Origin: Chloroflexota bacterium
Lineage (GTDB): Bacteria > Chloroflexota > Dehalococcoidia > SZUA-161
Reading direction: 5' to 3'
Assembly: GCA_021787935.1 (NCBI GenBank)
Contig: JAJYLC010000009.1
Coordinates: 1-41,594, forward strand
DNA length: 41,594 nucleotides
Shown: positions 25,050 through 34,202 of the stretch, in pieces
Layout: each line of letters opens with the position of its first letter
Numbering within the stretch: the first letter of the stretch is position 1
Notes under the pieces: generated by a model
What the model was told of the DNA's origin: nothing
What the model saw: only the letters and a program-made list of their open reading frames with translations
Databases searched by the model: none
Position numbers and translations under genes: made by a program

Positions 25050-26359
25050 ATACCGAAGAAATCCTGAGCTTGCCGGTAGCGTTGCCCGATGGGGTGGACT
25101 ACGATGATTATCTTATTGCCACCTACCTAGCTTCTTTCGCAGCGGTATGGCCGATTCCCGTGCTGGCCGAGGCGCTTGCCATCGAGCAGAGCACGGGCAC
25201 GTGGGTCGCTGTACCCGGCGAGACGCCCGAGGTACGCTGCCAGCATGTAGCCAAGGTAATTGGTGTGTATGAGGCGCCCGATTATGAGTTCGAGGTGCCC
25301 CAGTCTCTGGAAACGAGGAACTGGATTATCCAGGTCGCCTACCCTGAAGTCAACATCGGTGAGCAGCTACCCATGCTGCTGACCACTGTGGTGGGCAACA
25401 TTTCGATGGGCGGGAATATCAAACTGCTGGACGTACGCTTCCCCAAGAAATTCGTCGCCGGCTTCAAAGGCCCCAAGTTCGGCATCGCAGGCATCAGGAA
25501 ACTCCTGAAAATCCCCAAACGGCCCCTGCTCAACAATATGATTAAGCCCTGCACAGGTTATACATTGGAGGTTGGCGCTGAATTGTTCCGCAAAGCTGCC
25601 CTGGGCGGCTGCGATATCATAAAGGACGATGAGCTGATAGCCGATGCCTCGTTCAACTCCATAAAAGGGCGTGTCAAGCGCTACATGGAGATAGAGAAAC
25701 AGGTCTACGAGGAGACAGGGGAGCACACCCTGTACACTGTGAATATAACAGATAAGATACCGAAGGTGTTTCAGAACGCCAAACGCGCTGTGGAGCTAGG
25801 CTGCAATGCCCTTATGATAAACTATCTCGCAGTGGGACTGCCGGTGATGCAGGCGCTGGCAGAGGACCCCAAAATAAATGTCCCCATCCTGGCGCACATG
25901 GATGTCGCTGGCGCCCTGTATATGTCGCCGCTGCACGGAGTAAGCTCCCATCTGGTACTGGGCAAGCTGCCGCGTTTAGCCGGCGCCGATGTCGTGGTCA
26001 TCCCGGCCCCCTATGGCAAAGCGCCGGTCATACCTGATAAGTTCCGCAACGTTGCCAAGAACCTGACATTCCCTCTGTACCATCTCAAGCCGACCTTCCC
26101 CATGCCTTCCGGCGGAATCACGCCGTCCATGGTGACGCAGGTCATCACCGACCTGGGAACCGACATCGTAATCGGCTCGGGAGGCGGCATTCACGCCCAT
26201 CCTCAGGGGCCTATCGCTGGCGGGAAAGCATTCCGTCAGGCCATTGATGCCGTAATGCAGGGCATTCCCCTTGAGGAGTATGCTAAAGACCATGCAGAGC
26301 TTGATATTGCACTCAAAGAGTGGAGCGACCCGTTCGGCAAAGGAGTCGCCGCCCGATAA
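25046..26359 (+). CDS. RuBisCO-like protein (form IV large-subunit homologue)
   Basis: A 437-residue RuBisCO large-chain homologue. It keeps the lysine of the KPxxG loop (Lys167 in IKPCTGYT), the carbamylated lysine and two metal acids in KDDE (Lys193, Asp195, Glu196), HMDVAG in the next strand, a lysine in the loop-6 position (PAPYGKAP), the PSGGI phosphate loop and GSGGGIHAHPQGP. The RuBisCO sequences HRAMH and GxxGKLEG are altered, so it should not fix CO2. Known form IV enzymes act as enolases or isomerases in methionine salvage, or as decarboxylases of phosphorylated oxo-isoapionate (OiaX). The neighbouring kinase favours the sugar-acid type. The GTG start has GAGGAGG seven bases upstream and overlaps the kinase stop. 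Confidence 0.9.
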   Translation: MNTEEILSLPVALPDGVDYDDYLIATYLASFAAVWPIPVLAEALAIEQSTGTWVAVPGETPEVRCQHVAKVIGVYEAPDYEFEVPQSLETRNWIIQVAYPEVNIGEQLPMLLTTVVGNISMGGNIKLLDVRFPKKFVAGFKGPKFGIAGIRKLLKIPKRPLLNNMIKPCTGYTLEVGAELFRKAALGGCDIIKDDELIADASFNSIKGRVKRYMEIEKQVYEETGEHTLYTVNITDKIPKVFQNAKRAVELGCNALMINYLAVGLPVMQALAEDPKINVPILAHMDVAGALYMSPLHGVSSHLVLGKLPRLAGADVVVIPAPYGKAPVIPDKFRNVAKNLTFPLYHLKPTFPMPSGGITPSMVTQVITDLGTDIVIGSGGGIHAHPQGPIAGGKAFRQAIDAVMQGIPLEEYAKDHAELDIALKEWSDPFGKGVAAR

Positions 26360-26374
26360 GGAAAGGAGAAGGAA

Positions 26375-27592
26375 ATGTCCAGGGTTACAGTCTTAGGAGG
26401 CTCGGGAGCAGTCGGCAGCGTTGCCGCAGAGATCCTAGCTTCCAGCGGATTTTTCTCCGAAATAGTTCTCGCCGACGCCCGACTGGAACTGGCAAAGAAG
26501 CTGGCTCAGAGGCTCGAAATAAAGAAAGCCTCAGCTATTAAATTCGATGCGTCAGACCCACAGAGCATTAAGAAGGCAGTCGCCGGTTCAGACGTTGTCC
26601 TGAACTGTGTCGGCCCGTTCTATAAGTACGGCCCCGCCATCTTAAAGGCGGTTATAGAGGCCAAAATCAACTACGTCGATATCTGCGACGATTTCGATGC
26701 CACGGAAAAGATGCTGGGCATGGATAAGGCCGCCAAAAAGGCAGGCGTCTCAGCCCTGATCGGGATGGGAAGCTCTCCGGGCATCGCCAACGTGCTGGTC
26801 AGGTTCTGCGCCGATTCTCTGCTCGACCTCGTGGAAGCGGTTGATATATATCACGCTCACGGCGGCGAGAAGATAGAAGGCCCCGCCGTGGTCAAACACA
26901 GGATACATTCCATGAAAGCAGACGTGCCCATGTTCCTCAAGGGAAAATTCACCACCGTCAGGCTCTTTGAGAAGAGCGGAAAGGCGCTGGAGGAAGAGAT
27001 CGAGTTCAGAGACGTAGGCACGTACAGCGTTTATGCCTATCCGCATCCTGAGACTATAACCCTGCCCTGCTACCTGAAGGGAGTGAAGCGGGTAACCAAT
27101 CTGGGGCTGGTGCTGCCGCCGGCCTACGCAGAGCTGATAAAAGGAATGGTGAGGCTGGGCGTGACCGATGAAGAACCGATTGAGGTGCAAAGTCATTGCG
27201 TTATCCCTCTGGAATTTGCGGTTGCCTTTATACTCTCCAGGCGGAAGAATCTGATGAAAGAAGCCGGCCTCGCCGGCCCCATGGGCTGTCTCAAGATAGT
27301 GGTGAAAGGCTCCAAGGACGGCAAAAAGAGCACCTACATTTTTTCCATGTCCTCGAAGAGGCAGGGGATGGGCGAGGGCACAGGCATTCCCGCAGCGCTG
27401 GGGGCGATGCTGATGGGGACAGGCAGAATAACAGAGAAGGGCGTCCTGCCGCCCGAGGCGTGTATCGAGCCGATGGAAGTGCTGGAGCTGGCGCGCACCA
27501 AAATTAGCGCAGGCGGAGGCAAAGGCTTTCCCATCGTAATTGAGCACATAGACAGCTACGGTAGATCAAAGACCGTAGACCTTTTCAAATAG
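26375..27592 (+). CDS. Saccharopine dehydrogenase-like NAD(P)-binding oxidoreductase
   Basis: A 405-residue protein of the saccharopine dehydrogenase (Lys9/LYS1-like) family. The N-terminal VTVLGGSGAVGSVAAEILAS is the Rossmann dinucleotide loop, followed by ADARLELAKKLAQ, the VLNCVGPFYKYGPAILKAVI segment and YVDICDDFDAT, all typical of the family. Members reduce or oxidise amino-acid or keto-acid derivatives, and many have no known substrate. It lies 15 bases after the RuBisCO-like gene with AAGGAGAAGG before its ATG and is the last gene of the cassette. A role in oxidising the sugar before, or reducing the product after, the RLP step is inferred from position alone. A TTGCAA/TATAAT promoter for thrS begins 16 bases past its stop. 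Confidence 0.85.
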   Translation: MSRVTVLGGSGAVGSVAAEILASSGFFSEIVLADARLELAKKLAQRLEIKKASAIKFDASDPQSIKKAVAGSDVVLNCVGPFYKYGPAILKAVIEAKINYVDICDDFDATEKMLGMDKAAKKAGVSALIGMGSSPGIANVLVRFCADSLLDLVEAVDIYHAHGGEKIEGPAVVKHRIHSMKADVPMFLKGKFTTVRLFEKSGKALEEEIEFRDVGTYSVYAYPHPETITLPCYLKGVKRVTNLGLVLPPAYAELIKGMVRLGVTDEEPIEVQSHCVIPLEFAVAFILSRRKNLMKEAGLAGPMGCLKIVVKGSKDGKKSTYIFSMSSKRQGMGEGTGIPAALGAMLMGTGRITEKGVLPPEACIEPMEVLELARTKISAGGGKGFPIVIEHIDSYGRSKTVDLFK

Positions 27593-27607
27593 TGCACCCG
27601 GCGTGAG

Positions 27608-27636
27608 TTGCAACCTGGGGGTCTTTTGGCTATAAT
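27608..27636 (+). promoter_or_regulatory. Promoter of the thrS-infC-rpmI-rplT-pheST operon
   Basis: TTGCAA (27608-27613), a 17-base spacer and a consensus TATAAT (27631-27636). It precedes the thrS hairpin leader and is the only clear promoter seen before the translation operon. Confidence 0.65.
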
Positions 27637-27681
27637 CAAGCAAAATGCCTGACAGTTTATAGGATGTAGACACTTTAAAAG

Positions 27682-27710
27682 GACCTCTCGTTCTGTGCGG
27701 GCGGGAGGTC
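27682..27710 (+). promoter_or_regulatory. Leader hairpin upstream of thrS
   Basis: GACCTCTCG (27682-27690) pairs with CGGGAGGTC (27702-27710) with one G-U pair and an 11-base loop, followed by TTGCTTTCG. The T-tract is poor, so it may be an attenuator or a structural leader. No T-box sequence was found in the 100 bases before thrS. Confidence 0.5.
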
Positions 27711-27740
27711 TTGCTTTCGAATTCTAACAGAGGATTTAAA

Positions 27741-29492
27741 GTGGCTGATAAAGAAACTAAAGACGCCGGGAAGCTGGAGCGACTGGAGGTCATGCGTCAC
27801 TCGGCATCTCACATAATGGCCGAAGCGGTATCTTCACTTTTCCCCGATGTTAAATTCGGTATCGGCCCGGCCACCGCCGATGGCTTCTATTACGATTTCC
27901 AACTGCCCCGCACCCTAACGCCCGATGACCTGAGCGCTATAGAGGCTAAGATGCAAAAGATCATAGCTGAGGACCTCCCCTTCATTCGAGAAGAAGTGGA
28001 CAAGAAGACAGCCCGAAGTATGTTCAGCGCTCAGCCGTACAAGCTCGAAATCATTGACGAACTGCCCGATAAGACGGTGACAATCTACCGCCAGGGTTCT
28101 TTCACAGACCTGTGCCGGGGCCCTCATGTGGCTTCCACCAGGCAAATTAAAGCGATAAAGCTGCTCAGTATCGCTGGTGCCTACTGGAGAGGCGACGAGC
28201 ACCGCCCCATGCTGCAGCGCATCTACGGCACAGCTTTCGAGACTAAAGAGGAACTGGAGAAATACATCAACAAGCTCGCCGAGGCAGCCAAGCGAGACCA
28301 CAGGAAGCTGGGCAAAGCGCTCGACCTGTTTAGCCTTCATGAAGAGGCCGGTGCGGGCCTGGTCTACTGGCATCCCAAAGGTGCTCTGATACGCCACATA
28401 ATCGAGGATTTCTGGAAGAAAGAGCATTTCAAGAGAGGCTACGACCTTTTATATACCCCTCACATCGCCAGGGTCGAACTCTGGAAAACAAGCGGCCACT
28501 GGGAATTCTATCGGGACGCCATGTACACACCTATGGAGATGGAGGAGCAAGAGTTCTTAATTAAGCCTATGAACTGCCCCGGCCATATCCTGATATATAA
28601 GACGCAGCTTCGCAGCTACCGCCAACTGCCGCTGCGCTGGGCAGAGCTGGGCACCGTATATCGTTGGGAGAGATCCGGCGTGCTACACGGCCTGACCCGC
28701 GTGCGTGGCTTCACACAGGATGATGCACACATCTTCTGTCGCCCTGACCAACTCGAGGACGAAGTAGTCGGCGTAGTAGATTTTGCCCGCTTCATGCTCA
28801 AGACATTTGGCTTCGAGGAGTACGAAGTCAAATTATCAACCCGCCCGGAAAAATATGCCGGCACCGTCGAGGTCTGGGAGCACGCTACGCAGATGCTGAA
28901 GGGAGCCCTCAATCGCCTCCAGATACCCTACGAGGTAGACCCCGGCGAGGGCACTTTCTACGGTCCCAAGATCGACATATCGCTCAAAGATTCCCTGGGA
29001 CGGACCTGGCAGGGGCCCACCACCCAGGTGGACTTCAACCTCCCTGAGCGTTTCGATGTCAACTATGTCGGAGAGGACGGGCTAGAGCACCGCGTGGTCA
29101 TGATACACCGTACCGTCCTGGGCAGCATGGAGCGATTCCTGGGCTGTCTCATCGAGCATTACGCCGGGGCATTCCCGGTTTGGCTGGCACCAGTCCAGGT
29201 GATGATAATACCGATAGCCGACCAGCACCACGACTATGCCCGCAAAGTAGCCGCTGAGCTGAAGAGCGAGGGTATCAGGGTGGAGGTAGACGAGCGGAGC
29301 GAGCGTATGAACCTGAAGATTCGCGAGGCACAGCTCCAGAAAATCCCCTACATGCTAATAGTCGGTGATGAGGAAGTAGGCAGCTCTACGGTCTCGGTCA
29401 GGCTGCGCAGCGGCAAGACCTTAAAGGCCCAGCTACTTCCACAGTTTAGGGACAACATAAAGAAGGAAGTAGATACCAAGGCTATTGTTTGA
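27741..29492 (+). CDS. thrS: Threonyl-tRNA synthetase without TGS domain
   Basis: A 583-residue class II synthetase that charges tRNA-Thr. The protein opens almost at once with the editing (SAD) domain, RHSASHIMAEAV (HxxxH), with its partner CRGPH near residue 122. The catalytic core has motif 2 (GTVYRWERSGVLHGLTRVRGF), zinc ligands in MNCPGH, DDAHIFC and IHRTVLGSMERF, and the anticodon-binding domain lies at the C-terminus. The usual N-terminal TGS domain of about 60 residues is absent. I chose GTG 27741, six bases after AGAGGA; a TTG at 27711 would only add ten unrelated residues. It heads the operon that continues with IF3. Confidence 0.93.
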   Translation: MADKETKDAGKLERLEVMRHSASHIMAEAVSSLFPDVKFGIGPATADGFYYDFQLPRTLTPDDLSAIEAKMQKIIAEDLPFIREEVDKKTARSMFSAQPYKLEIIDELPDKTVTIYRQGSFTDLCRGPHVASTRQIKAIKLLSIAGAYWRGDEHRPMLQRIYGTAFETKEELEKYINKLAEAAKRDHRKLGKALDLFSLHEEAGAGLVYWHPKGALIRHIIEDFWKKEHFKRGYDLLYTPHIARVELWKTSGHWEFYRDAMYTPMEMEEQEFLIKPMNCPGHILIYKTQLRSYRQLPLRWAELGTVYRWERSGVLHGLTRVRGFTQDDAHIFCRPDQLEDEVVGVVDFARFMLKTFGFEEYEVKLSTRPEKYAGTVEVWEHATQMLKGALNRLQIPYEVDPGEGTFYGPKIDISLKDSLGRTWQGPTTQVDFNLPERFDVNYVGEDGLEHRVVMIHRTVLGSMERFLGCLIEHYAGAFPVWLAPVQVMIIPIADQHHDYARKVAAELKSEGIRVEVDERSERMNLKIREAQLQKIPYMLIVGDEEVGSSTVSVRLRSGKTLKAQLLPQFRDNIKKEVDTKAIV

Positions 29493-29549
29493 TTTATTCC
29501 CATGATTATGTTATAAGAGATAGCAGCTTATTCGGGGGAGGTAGCAAGT

Positions 29550-30128
29550 ATAGCCAGAGAATATAGAGTTAACGAGAGAATCAAGGGTAAAGAGGTCAGG
29601 GTCATCGGGGAGAACGGCGAGCAGCTCGGTGTAATGACGGTGAGAGATGCTCTCCAACTCGCCCGTGAAAGAAATACAGACCTGGTTGAAGTAGCCCCTA
29701 CCGCTCAACCCCCGGTATGCCGTATGCTCGATTTCGGCAAATTCAAATACGAGCAAGCTAAAAAGGAACGTGAGGCACACAAGCGACAAAAAGTAGTTTC
29801 ACTGAGGCAAGTTCGGCTACGCCCGAAGACCGGTGAGCACGATATCAGGTCCAAGATAGCAGTAGCGAGCAAGCTCCTGGATCAGGGCAACAAGGTTAAG
29901 GTCCTAGTGCTCTTTCGCGGCCGCGAAATGACTCACCCCCAGTTGGGAAAGGAGCTATTGGACAATATAGCCAAGGCCCTGGCAGAGAAAGCCAGCGTGG
30001 AAAGACCACCATCGATGGAGGGTAATTCGATGAGCCTGATCCTTTTCCCTCACCCTACAAAACAGCCGAAGAAGGAAAAGGAGAATGAAAAGGTGAAAGA
30101 AAAGGCAGGAGAAGCTGTAGATGCCTAA
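29550..30128 (+). CDS. infC: Translation initiation factor IF-3, AUA start
   Basis: IF-3, 192 residues, controls fidelity of start-codon choice on the 30S subunit. The protein reads AREYRVNERIKGKEVRVIG, the usual IF-3 N-terminus, then RERNTDLVEVAPTAQPPVCR and DFGKFKYEQAKKEREA, and the C-terminal VKVLVLFRGREMTH. No ATG, GTG or TTG precedes this conserved part in frame. The only fitting start is ATA at 29550, eight bases after GGGGGAGG (29534-29541). A rare AUN start is a known feature of infC, where IF-3 represses its own synthesis by rejecting it. A start at the first ATG (29634) would lose 28 conserved residues. It overlaps rpmI by eight bases. Confidence 0.9.
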   Translation: MAREYRVNERIKGKEVRVIGENGEQLGVMTVRDALQLARERNTDLVEVAPTAQPPVCRMLDFGKFKYEQAKKEREAHKRQKVVSLRQVRLRPKTGEHDIRSKIAVASKLLDQGNKVKVLVLFRGREMTHPQLGKELLDNIAKALAEKASVERPPSMEGNSMSLILFPHPTKQPKKEKENEKVKEKAGEAVDA

Positions 30129-30315
30129 AATAAAGACACATAAGGGGGCCAAGGCCCGCCTGGATATAACCGGCACCGGCAAGATTATGCGCGTTAAGAT
30201 TGGCAAGAGCCACTTCCGCCGCAACAAGCCTAAACGTGTGACAAGACTATATGATGAGAAAATACCCCTGAACCCTACGGCAAGAAAACGCGTAAGAAGG
30301 CTGCTTGGGGTCTAG
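30121..30315 (+). CDS. rpmI: Ribosomal protein bL35
   Basis: A 64-residue basic protein. PKIKTHKGAKARLDITGTGK at the N-terminus and HFRRNKPKRVTRL are typical of bL35, and length is normal. Its ATG overlaps the end of infC by eight bases, so translation is probably coupled. It is part of the conserved infC-rpmI-rplT unit and its product belongs to the 50S subunit. Confidence 0.95.
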   Translation: MPKIKTHKGAKARLDITGTGKIMRVKIGKSHFRRNKPKRVTRLYDEKIPLNPTARKRVRRLLGV

Positions 30316-30371
30316 GGAAGAGAGCGCAACCGCATTCATCGTATTCTAATTCTTAGAGGAGGAGGAGTCCT

Positions 30372-30743
30372 TTGCCCCGAGTAAAGGGTGGAACAACAAA
30401 ACGTCATCGTCATAAGAAGGTACTGGAGCTAACCAAGGGCCACCTGGGCACCAAGCATCGCCTTTACAGGCGAGCCCATGAGTCTATGATGCACTCCCTG
30501 AGCTATTCTTACGCCCATCGCAAGGAGCGCAAGGGAGATATGCGCCGATTATGGATAACCCGAATCAATGCCGCAACAAGGCTCAACGGACTCTCCTATA
30601 GCAAGTTTGTGCAGGGTTTAAGCAAAGCAGGGATAGAACTCGACCGTAAAATACTCGCTGAGCTGGCGGTAAACGACCCTGCTGCTTTCGCCCAACTGGT
30701 GGAAACAGCCAAGGAGAATATCCCCGAAGCCCATGTTAAGTAA
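30372..30743 (+). CDS. rplT: Ribosomal protein bL20
   Basis: A 123-residue 50S protein. [20 protein letters not shown] at the N-terminus and [31 protein letters not shown] are characteristic of bL20, an early-assembly protein that binds 23S rRNA and in many bacteria represses its own operon. The start is TTG at 30372 behind a strong GGAGGAGGAG. The C-terminus overlaps pheS by eleven bases. Confidence 0.95.
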   Translation: MPRVKGGTTKRHRHKKVLELTKGHLGTKHRLYRRAHESMMHSLSYSYAHRKERKGDMRRLWITRINAATRLNGLSYSKFVQGLSKAGIELDRKILAELAVNDPAAFAQLVETAKENIPEAHVK

Positions 30744-31773
30744 GCTTGAAGAGCTCCGAGCGAAAGCTATCAGCGAGCTTGACAGCATCAGCGACCCGAA
30801 AAGCCTCGAAGCATGGCGTATCAGCTACCTGGGTAGAAAAAGCCCCCTCACACAGATCCTGCGAGGGCTGGCAGCCCTTCCCCTCGAAGAGCGGCGTGCG
30901 GCAGGCGCCGCCGCCAACGAGCTTAAAGCCTTTCTGGAGACGAGCCTGGCTCAGCAGGAAGAAATCGTCAAGGAAGCTGAGATAGCCAGGGCTATCGAGA
31001 AAGGCCGCCTCGATGTAACCCTGCCAGGCCGTCCCACCACACTCGGCCGACTCCACCCCGCTACACAGACGATGCGCCAGATGTGCGGTATTTTCACTGC
31101 TATGGGTTTCGAAGTAGTGGAAGGGCCCGAGGTGGAGTGGGACTACTACAATTTCGAGGCTCTGAATATACCCCAGGACCACCCCGCCCGCGATATGTGG
31201 GCCACCATGTGGATGGACTACCAGAACGAAAAAGGCGAGCGCCCCATGCTTCTGCGCACCCACACCTCCCCCATGCAGATTCGCGTTATGGAGAGCAGGC
31301 GCCCTCCGGTGCGCGTGATCGTACCGGGTAAGGTCTATCGCTACGAAGCCACCGATGCCACCCACGAGTCTATGTTCTACCAGGTCGAAGGCTTCGCCGT
31401 AGATAAGAATATCACCATGGCAGACCTGAAGGGGACGCTTTTCGAGTTCGCCAGGAGGCTTTTCGGCAAGGAGCGCAAGGCCAGATTCAGATGCGACTAC
31501 TTCCCCTTCGTCGAACCCGGCGTGGAGATGGCTATCGACTGCTTCGTCTGCAACGGCGCAGGATGCCCGCTCTGCTCGTACAGCGGCTGGATTGAGATAC
31601 TAGGCGCAGGCATGATTCATCCCGACGTGCTGCGCAGGGTGAACTACGACCCCGATATCTACACTGGCTTCGCCTTCGGCATGGGTGTAGAACGGATGCC
31701 CATACTCAAATATGGTATAGACGATATCCGCCTTTTCTATTCCAACGACCTGAGATTTTTGAAGCAGTTCTGA
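30733..31773 (+). CDS. pheS: Phenylalanyl-tRNA synthetase alpha subunit
   Basis: A 346-residue class II subunit holding the active site for Phe-tRNA synthesis. The N-terminal coiled-coil (residues 1-90) binds tRNA. Motif 2 lies around [21 protein letters not shown] and [27 protein letters not shown], and motif 3 is [22 protein letters not shown]. Length is normal. The ATG overlaps the end of rplT by eleven bases, with an AAGGAG inside rplT, so it is translated with the ribosomal genes. It is followed by pheT after three bases. Confidence 0.95.
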   Translation: MLSKLEELRAKAISELDSISDPKSLEAWRISYLGRKSPLTQILRGLAALPLEERRAAGAAANELKAFLETSLAQQEEIVKEAEIARAIEKGRLDVTLPGRPTTLGRLHPATQTMRQMCGIFTAMGFEVVEGPEVEWDYYNFEALNIPQDHPARDMWATMWMDYQNEKGERPMLLRTHTSPMQIRVMESRRPPVRVIVPGKVYRYEATDATHESMFYQVEGFAVDKNITMADLKGTLFEFARRLFGKERKARFRCDYFPFVEPGVEMAIDCFVCNGAGCPLCSYSGWIEILGAGMIHPDVLRRVNYDPDIYTGFAFGMGVERMPILKYGIDDIRLFYSNDLRFLKQF

Positions 31774-31776
31774 ACC

Positions 31777-34179
31777 ATGAAAGTCTCTCTTAACTGGCTC
31801 AAGGATTATGTCAACATTGCCCTCCCCGCAAAGGAGCTAGCCCATAAGTTGACCATGTCCGGCAACGAGGTCGGCAGAATCGATGTCGTTGGTGGGACCT
31901 GGGAGCATGTCTTCATAGGCCAGGTGGCAGCCCTGGATAAACATCCCAATGCTGATCGTCTTAAGCTGGCAACCATCGACCTCGGCACCGAGCGTATGAC
32001 CGTGGTCACCGGTGCTCCCAACCTCGAGGTGGGTCAGAAAGTTCCCTTCGCCAAGATTGGTGCTCGGCTCATTGACGGTCATACCGGCCAGGTTGCCGAG
32101 CTTAAGCCCGCCAAGATTCGCGGTGTGAAATCGGAGGGAATGGCCTGCTCCGAAAAAGAGCTGGGCATCTCCGACAATCATGAGGGTATAATGATACTGC
32201 CCTCCGATGCACCTATGGGTGTGCCCCTCTCTCAGTATCTCGGCGATACTATCTACGACATTAAGGTAACGCCCAATCGTGCCGACTGCCTCTCGGTCAT
32301 AGGCATCGCCCGAGAGGTCGCAGCCCTGACTGGCCAGCGAACACACATAACCGAGCCGGGCTATTCGGAGGAAGGGAATCCTATTGATGAAGCCATTTCC
32401 ATAGAGATAGCCGACCCTGACCTCTGCTCCAGGTACTGCGCCAGCCTGGTCACAGGCGTCAAGATAGGCCCATCGCCGCAGTGGATGCAGCAGAGGCTCA
32501 TCGCCGGTGGCATGCGACCTATCAGCAACGTGGTGGACATCACCAACTACGTCATGCTGGAATACGGGCAACCCCTTCATGCCTTCGACTATACCCAGAT
32601 TAAGGGCAGAAAGATTATCGTGCGCCGCGCCAGAAACGATGAGTCACTGTACACACTTGACGGCATGAAGAGAGACCTGAATCCTAATATGCTCGTCATC
32701 GCCGATGAGAAAGATCCCATCGCCCTCGCCGGAGTCATGGGCGGCGCAGACAGCGAGGTCATAGACCCGACCACCTCTATACTTCTGGAGTCGGCCAATT
32801 TCAACAATATCAGTATACGCCGCACCTCTATCAAGCTTAACCTGCGCAGCGAGGCCTCCTCACGCTTCGAAAGGGGCATCAGTCCGGAACTTGCGCCCAA
32901 AGCGCTACGCCGCGCCACTCAGCTTCTGCTGGAGCTGGCAGGCGGCAAAGCAGCCAAGGGCATAGCAGATGTCTATCCCGGGAAGAGAGAGCAAAAGCCT
33001 GTCCTGCTGCCCAAAGAGCGTGTCAGCCGGGTTCTGGGGCTGGAACTCAGCACCGACCGTATACAGAAAGTGCTGGCATCACTGGAGTTCAGTTGCAAGC
33101 CGGCAGGAACATCCAGAGACCTTCTGGTTACAGTCCCCTACTGGCGTACAGACGTGAGGATGGCTGACGACCTCGCCGAGGAGATAGCGCGCATCATAGG
33201 CTATGACGAGATACCCACCACCTTGCTTAGCTGTCAGATACCGGAACAGGTTCCGGCTCCCATGCTGACGCTTAAAGAAAATGTCCGCGACCTCCTTGTC
33301 GGCTGCGGAATGCAGGAAGTGATAACTTACTCCCTGGTGAGCCAGGCTGCTCTGGACAAAATAGATTCACAGGGTAAGCTGAGACCTGCGCTGCGAGTTG
33401 CCAACCCGATGAGCACAGAGCAGGAATACCTGCGCACCAGCCTGCGTCCTGGGCTGCTGGCAGCTTTCGCCTCAAACGAGAAGCATGAGAAAGACGGCAT
33501 CAAATTGTTCGAGGTAGGCAGGATTTATCTTCACAGGACGAATGACCTGCCCGAGGAGCGCGAAATGCTGGCAGGGATACTGGGTGGCCCCCGGCTTGAG
33601 CGCTCGTGGCTTTGTGGTGAGGATACACTCGATTTCTACGATGCCAAAGGTATCCTGGAGACGCTATTCCACCGGTTAAAAGTGAAAACGGATTTCAAGC
33701 CGGCTGAAGACCAGTCGCTTCTCGCCGGTAAAACCGCCGAGGTAATTGTCGGAGGAGAAAGAGCAGGCATAGTGGGAGAAGTCCACCCCAAAACAGCGGC
33801 TCTGTTCGACATCTCCGCCCAGCCTATCATCCTCTTTGAAATAGAACTGGCGAAATTGCTGCCCTTTGCCGGGGCGGTTTACAGATATCGCCCCATCCCG
33901 CGTTTCCCGGGAAACAGCCGCGATATAGCTTTGATACTGGATGCCAGCGTCGCTGCAAGCAGAGTGCAGGAGGTCATAGAGAGCTCCCCCTTGGTAGACG
34001 AGGTCACTTTATTCGACGTCTACAGCGGCGAGCAGGTGCCTCCGGGCAAGAAGTCATTGGCTCTCTCCATCCGCTTCCAATCTGCGGAGCGCACCCTGAC
34101 CGACGAAGAGGTCAACAAAGCGCAGCAGCAGATTATGGACCTCCTGCAACGCGATTTCGGCGCCACCCTCCGAAGCTAG
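31777..34179 (+). CDS. pheT: Phenylalanyl-tRNA synthetase beta subunit
   Basis: An 800-residue beta subunit of the tetrameric PheRS. Domains in order are an N-terminal tRNA-binding EMAP-like fold (HVFIGQVAALDKHPNADRLKL), the B3/B4 editing region (ITNYVMLEYGQPLHAFDY; RRTSIKLNLRSEASSRFERG), B5 (RVLGLELSTDRIQKVLASLE), the catalytic-like B6-B7 core, and the C-terminal ferredoxin-fold anticodon domain (FPGNSRDIALILDASVAAS). It follows pheS by three bases and closes the operon. The next 170 bases are repeat-rich. Confidence 0.95.
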   Translation: MKVSLNWLKDYVNIALPAKELAHKLTMSGNEVGRIDVVGGTWEHVFIGQVAALDKHPNADRLKLATIDLGTERMTVVTGAPNLEVGQKVPFAKIGARLIDGHTGQVAELKPAKIRGVKSEGMACSEKELGISDNHEGIMILPSDAPMGVPLSQYLGDTIYDIKVTPNRADCLSVIGIAREVAALTGQRTHITEPGYSEEGNPIDEAISIEIADPDLCSRYCASLVTGVKIGPSPQWMQQRLIAGGMRPISNVVDITNYVMLEYGQPLHAFDYTQIKGRKIIVRRARNDESLYTLDGMKRDLNPNMLVIADEKDPIALAGVMGGADSEVIDPTTSILLESANFNNISIRRTSIKLNLRSEASSRFERGISPELAPKALRRATQLLLELAGGKAAKGIADVYPGKREQKPVLLPKERVSRVLGLELSTDRIQKVLASLEFSCKPAGTSRDLLVTVPYWRTDVRMADDLAEEIARIIGYDEIPTTLLSCQIPEQVPAPMLTLKENVRDLLVGCGMQEVITYSLVSQAALDKIDSQGKLRPALRVANPMSTEQEYLRTSLRPGLLAAFASNEKHEKDGIKLFEVGRIYLHRTNDLPEEREMLAGILGGPRLERSWLCGEDTLDFYDAKGILETLFHRLKVKTDFKPAEDQSLLAGKTAEVIVGGERAGIVGEVHPKTAALFDISAQPIILFEIELAKLLPFAGAVYRYRPIPRFPGNSRDIALILDASVAASRVQEVIESSPLVDEVTLFDVYSGEQVPPGKKSLALSIRFQSAERTLTDEEVNKAQQQIMDLLQRDFGATLRS

Positions 34180-34202
34180 TACCTCAAGTTTGAATCCATA
34201 TT

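Noticed and set aside
23496-26359. Methionine-salvage pair (MtnK/MtnW)
   Set aside because: A kinase next to a RuBisCO-like protein suggests it, but the kinase is of the FGGY type, not the MtnK fold. The other Mtn enzymes are absent.
25046-26359. CO2-fixing RuBisCO
   Set aside because: Although the carbamylation lysine and metal acids are present, the HRAMH and GxxGKLEG substrate motifs are not, and no phosphoribulokinase or small subunit is seen.
27593-27740. T-box riboswitch before thrS
   Set aside because: A leader hairpin is present, but I find neither the T-box consensus AGGGTGGNACCGCG nor a specifier-loop stem in the 100 bases before the start. The leader is too short for a T-box.
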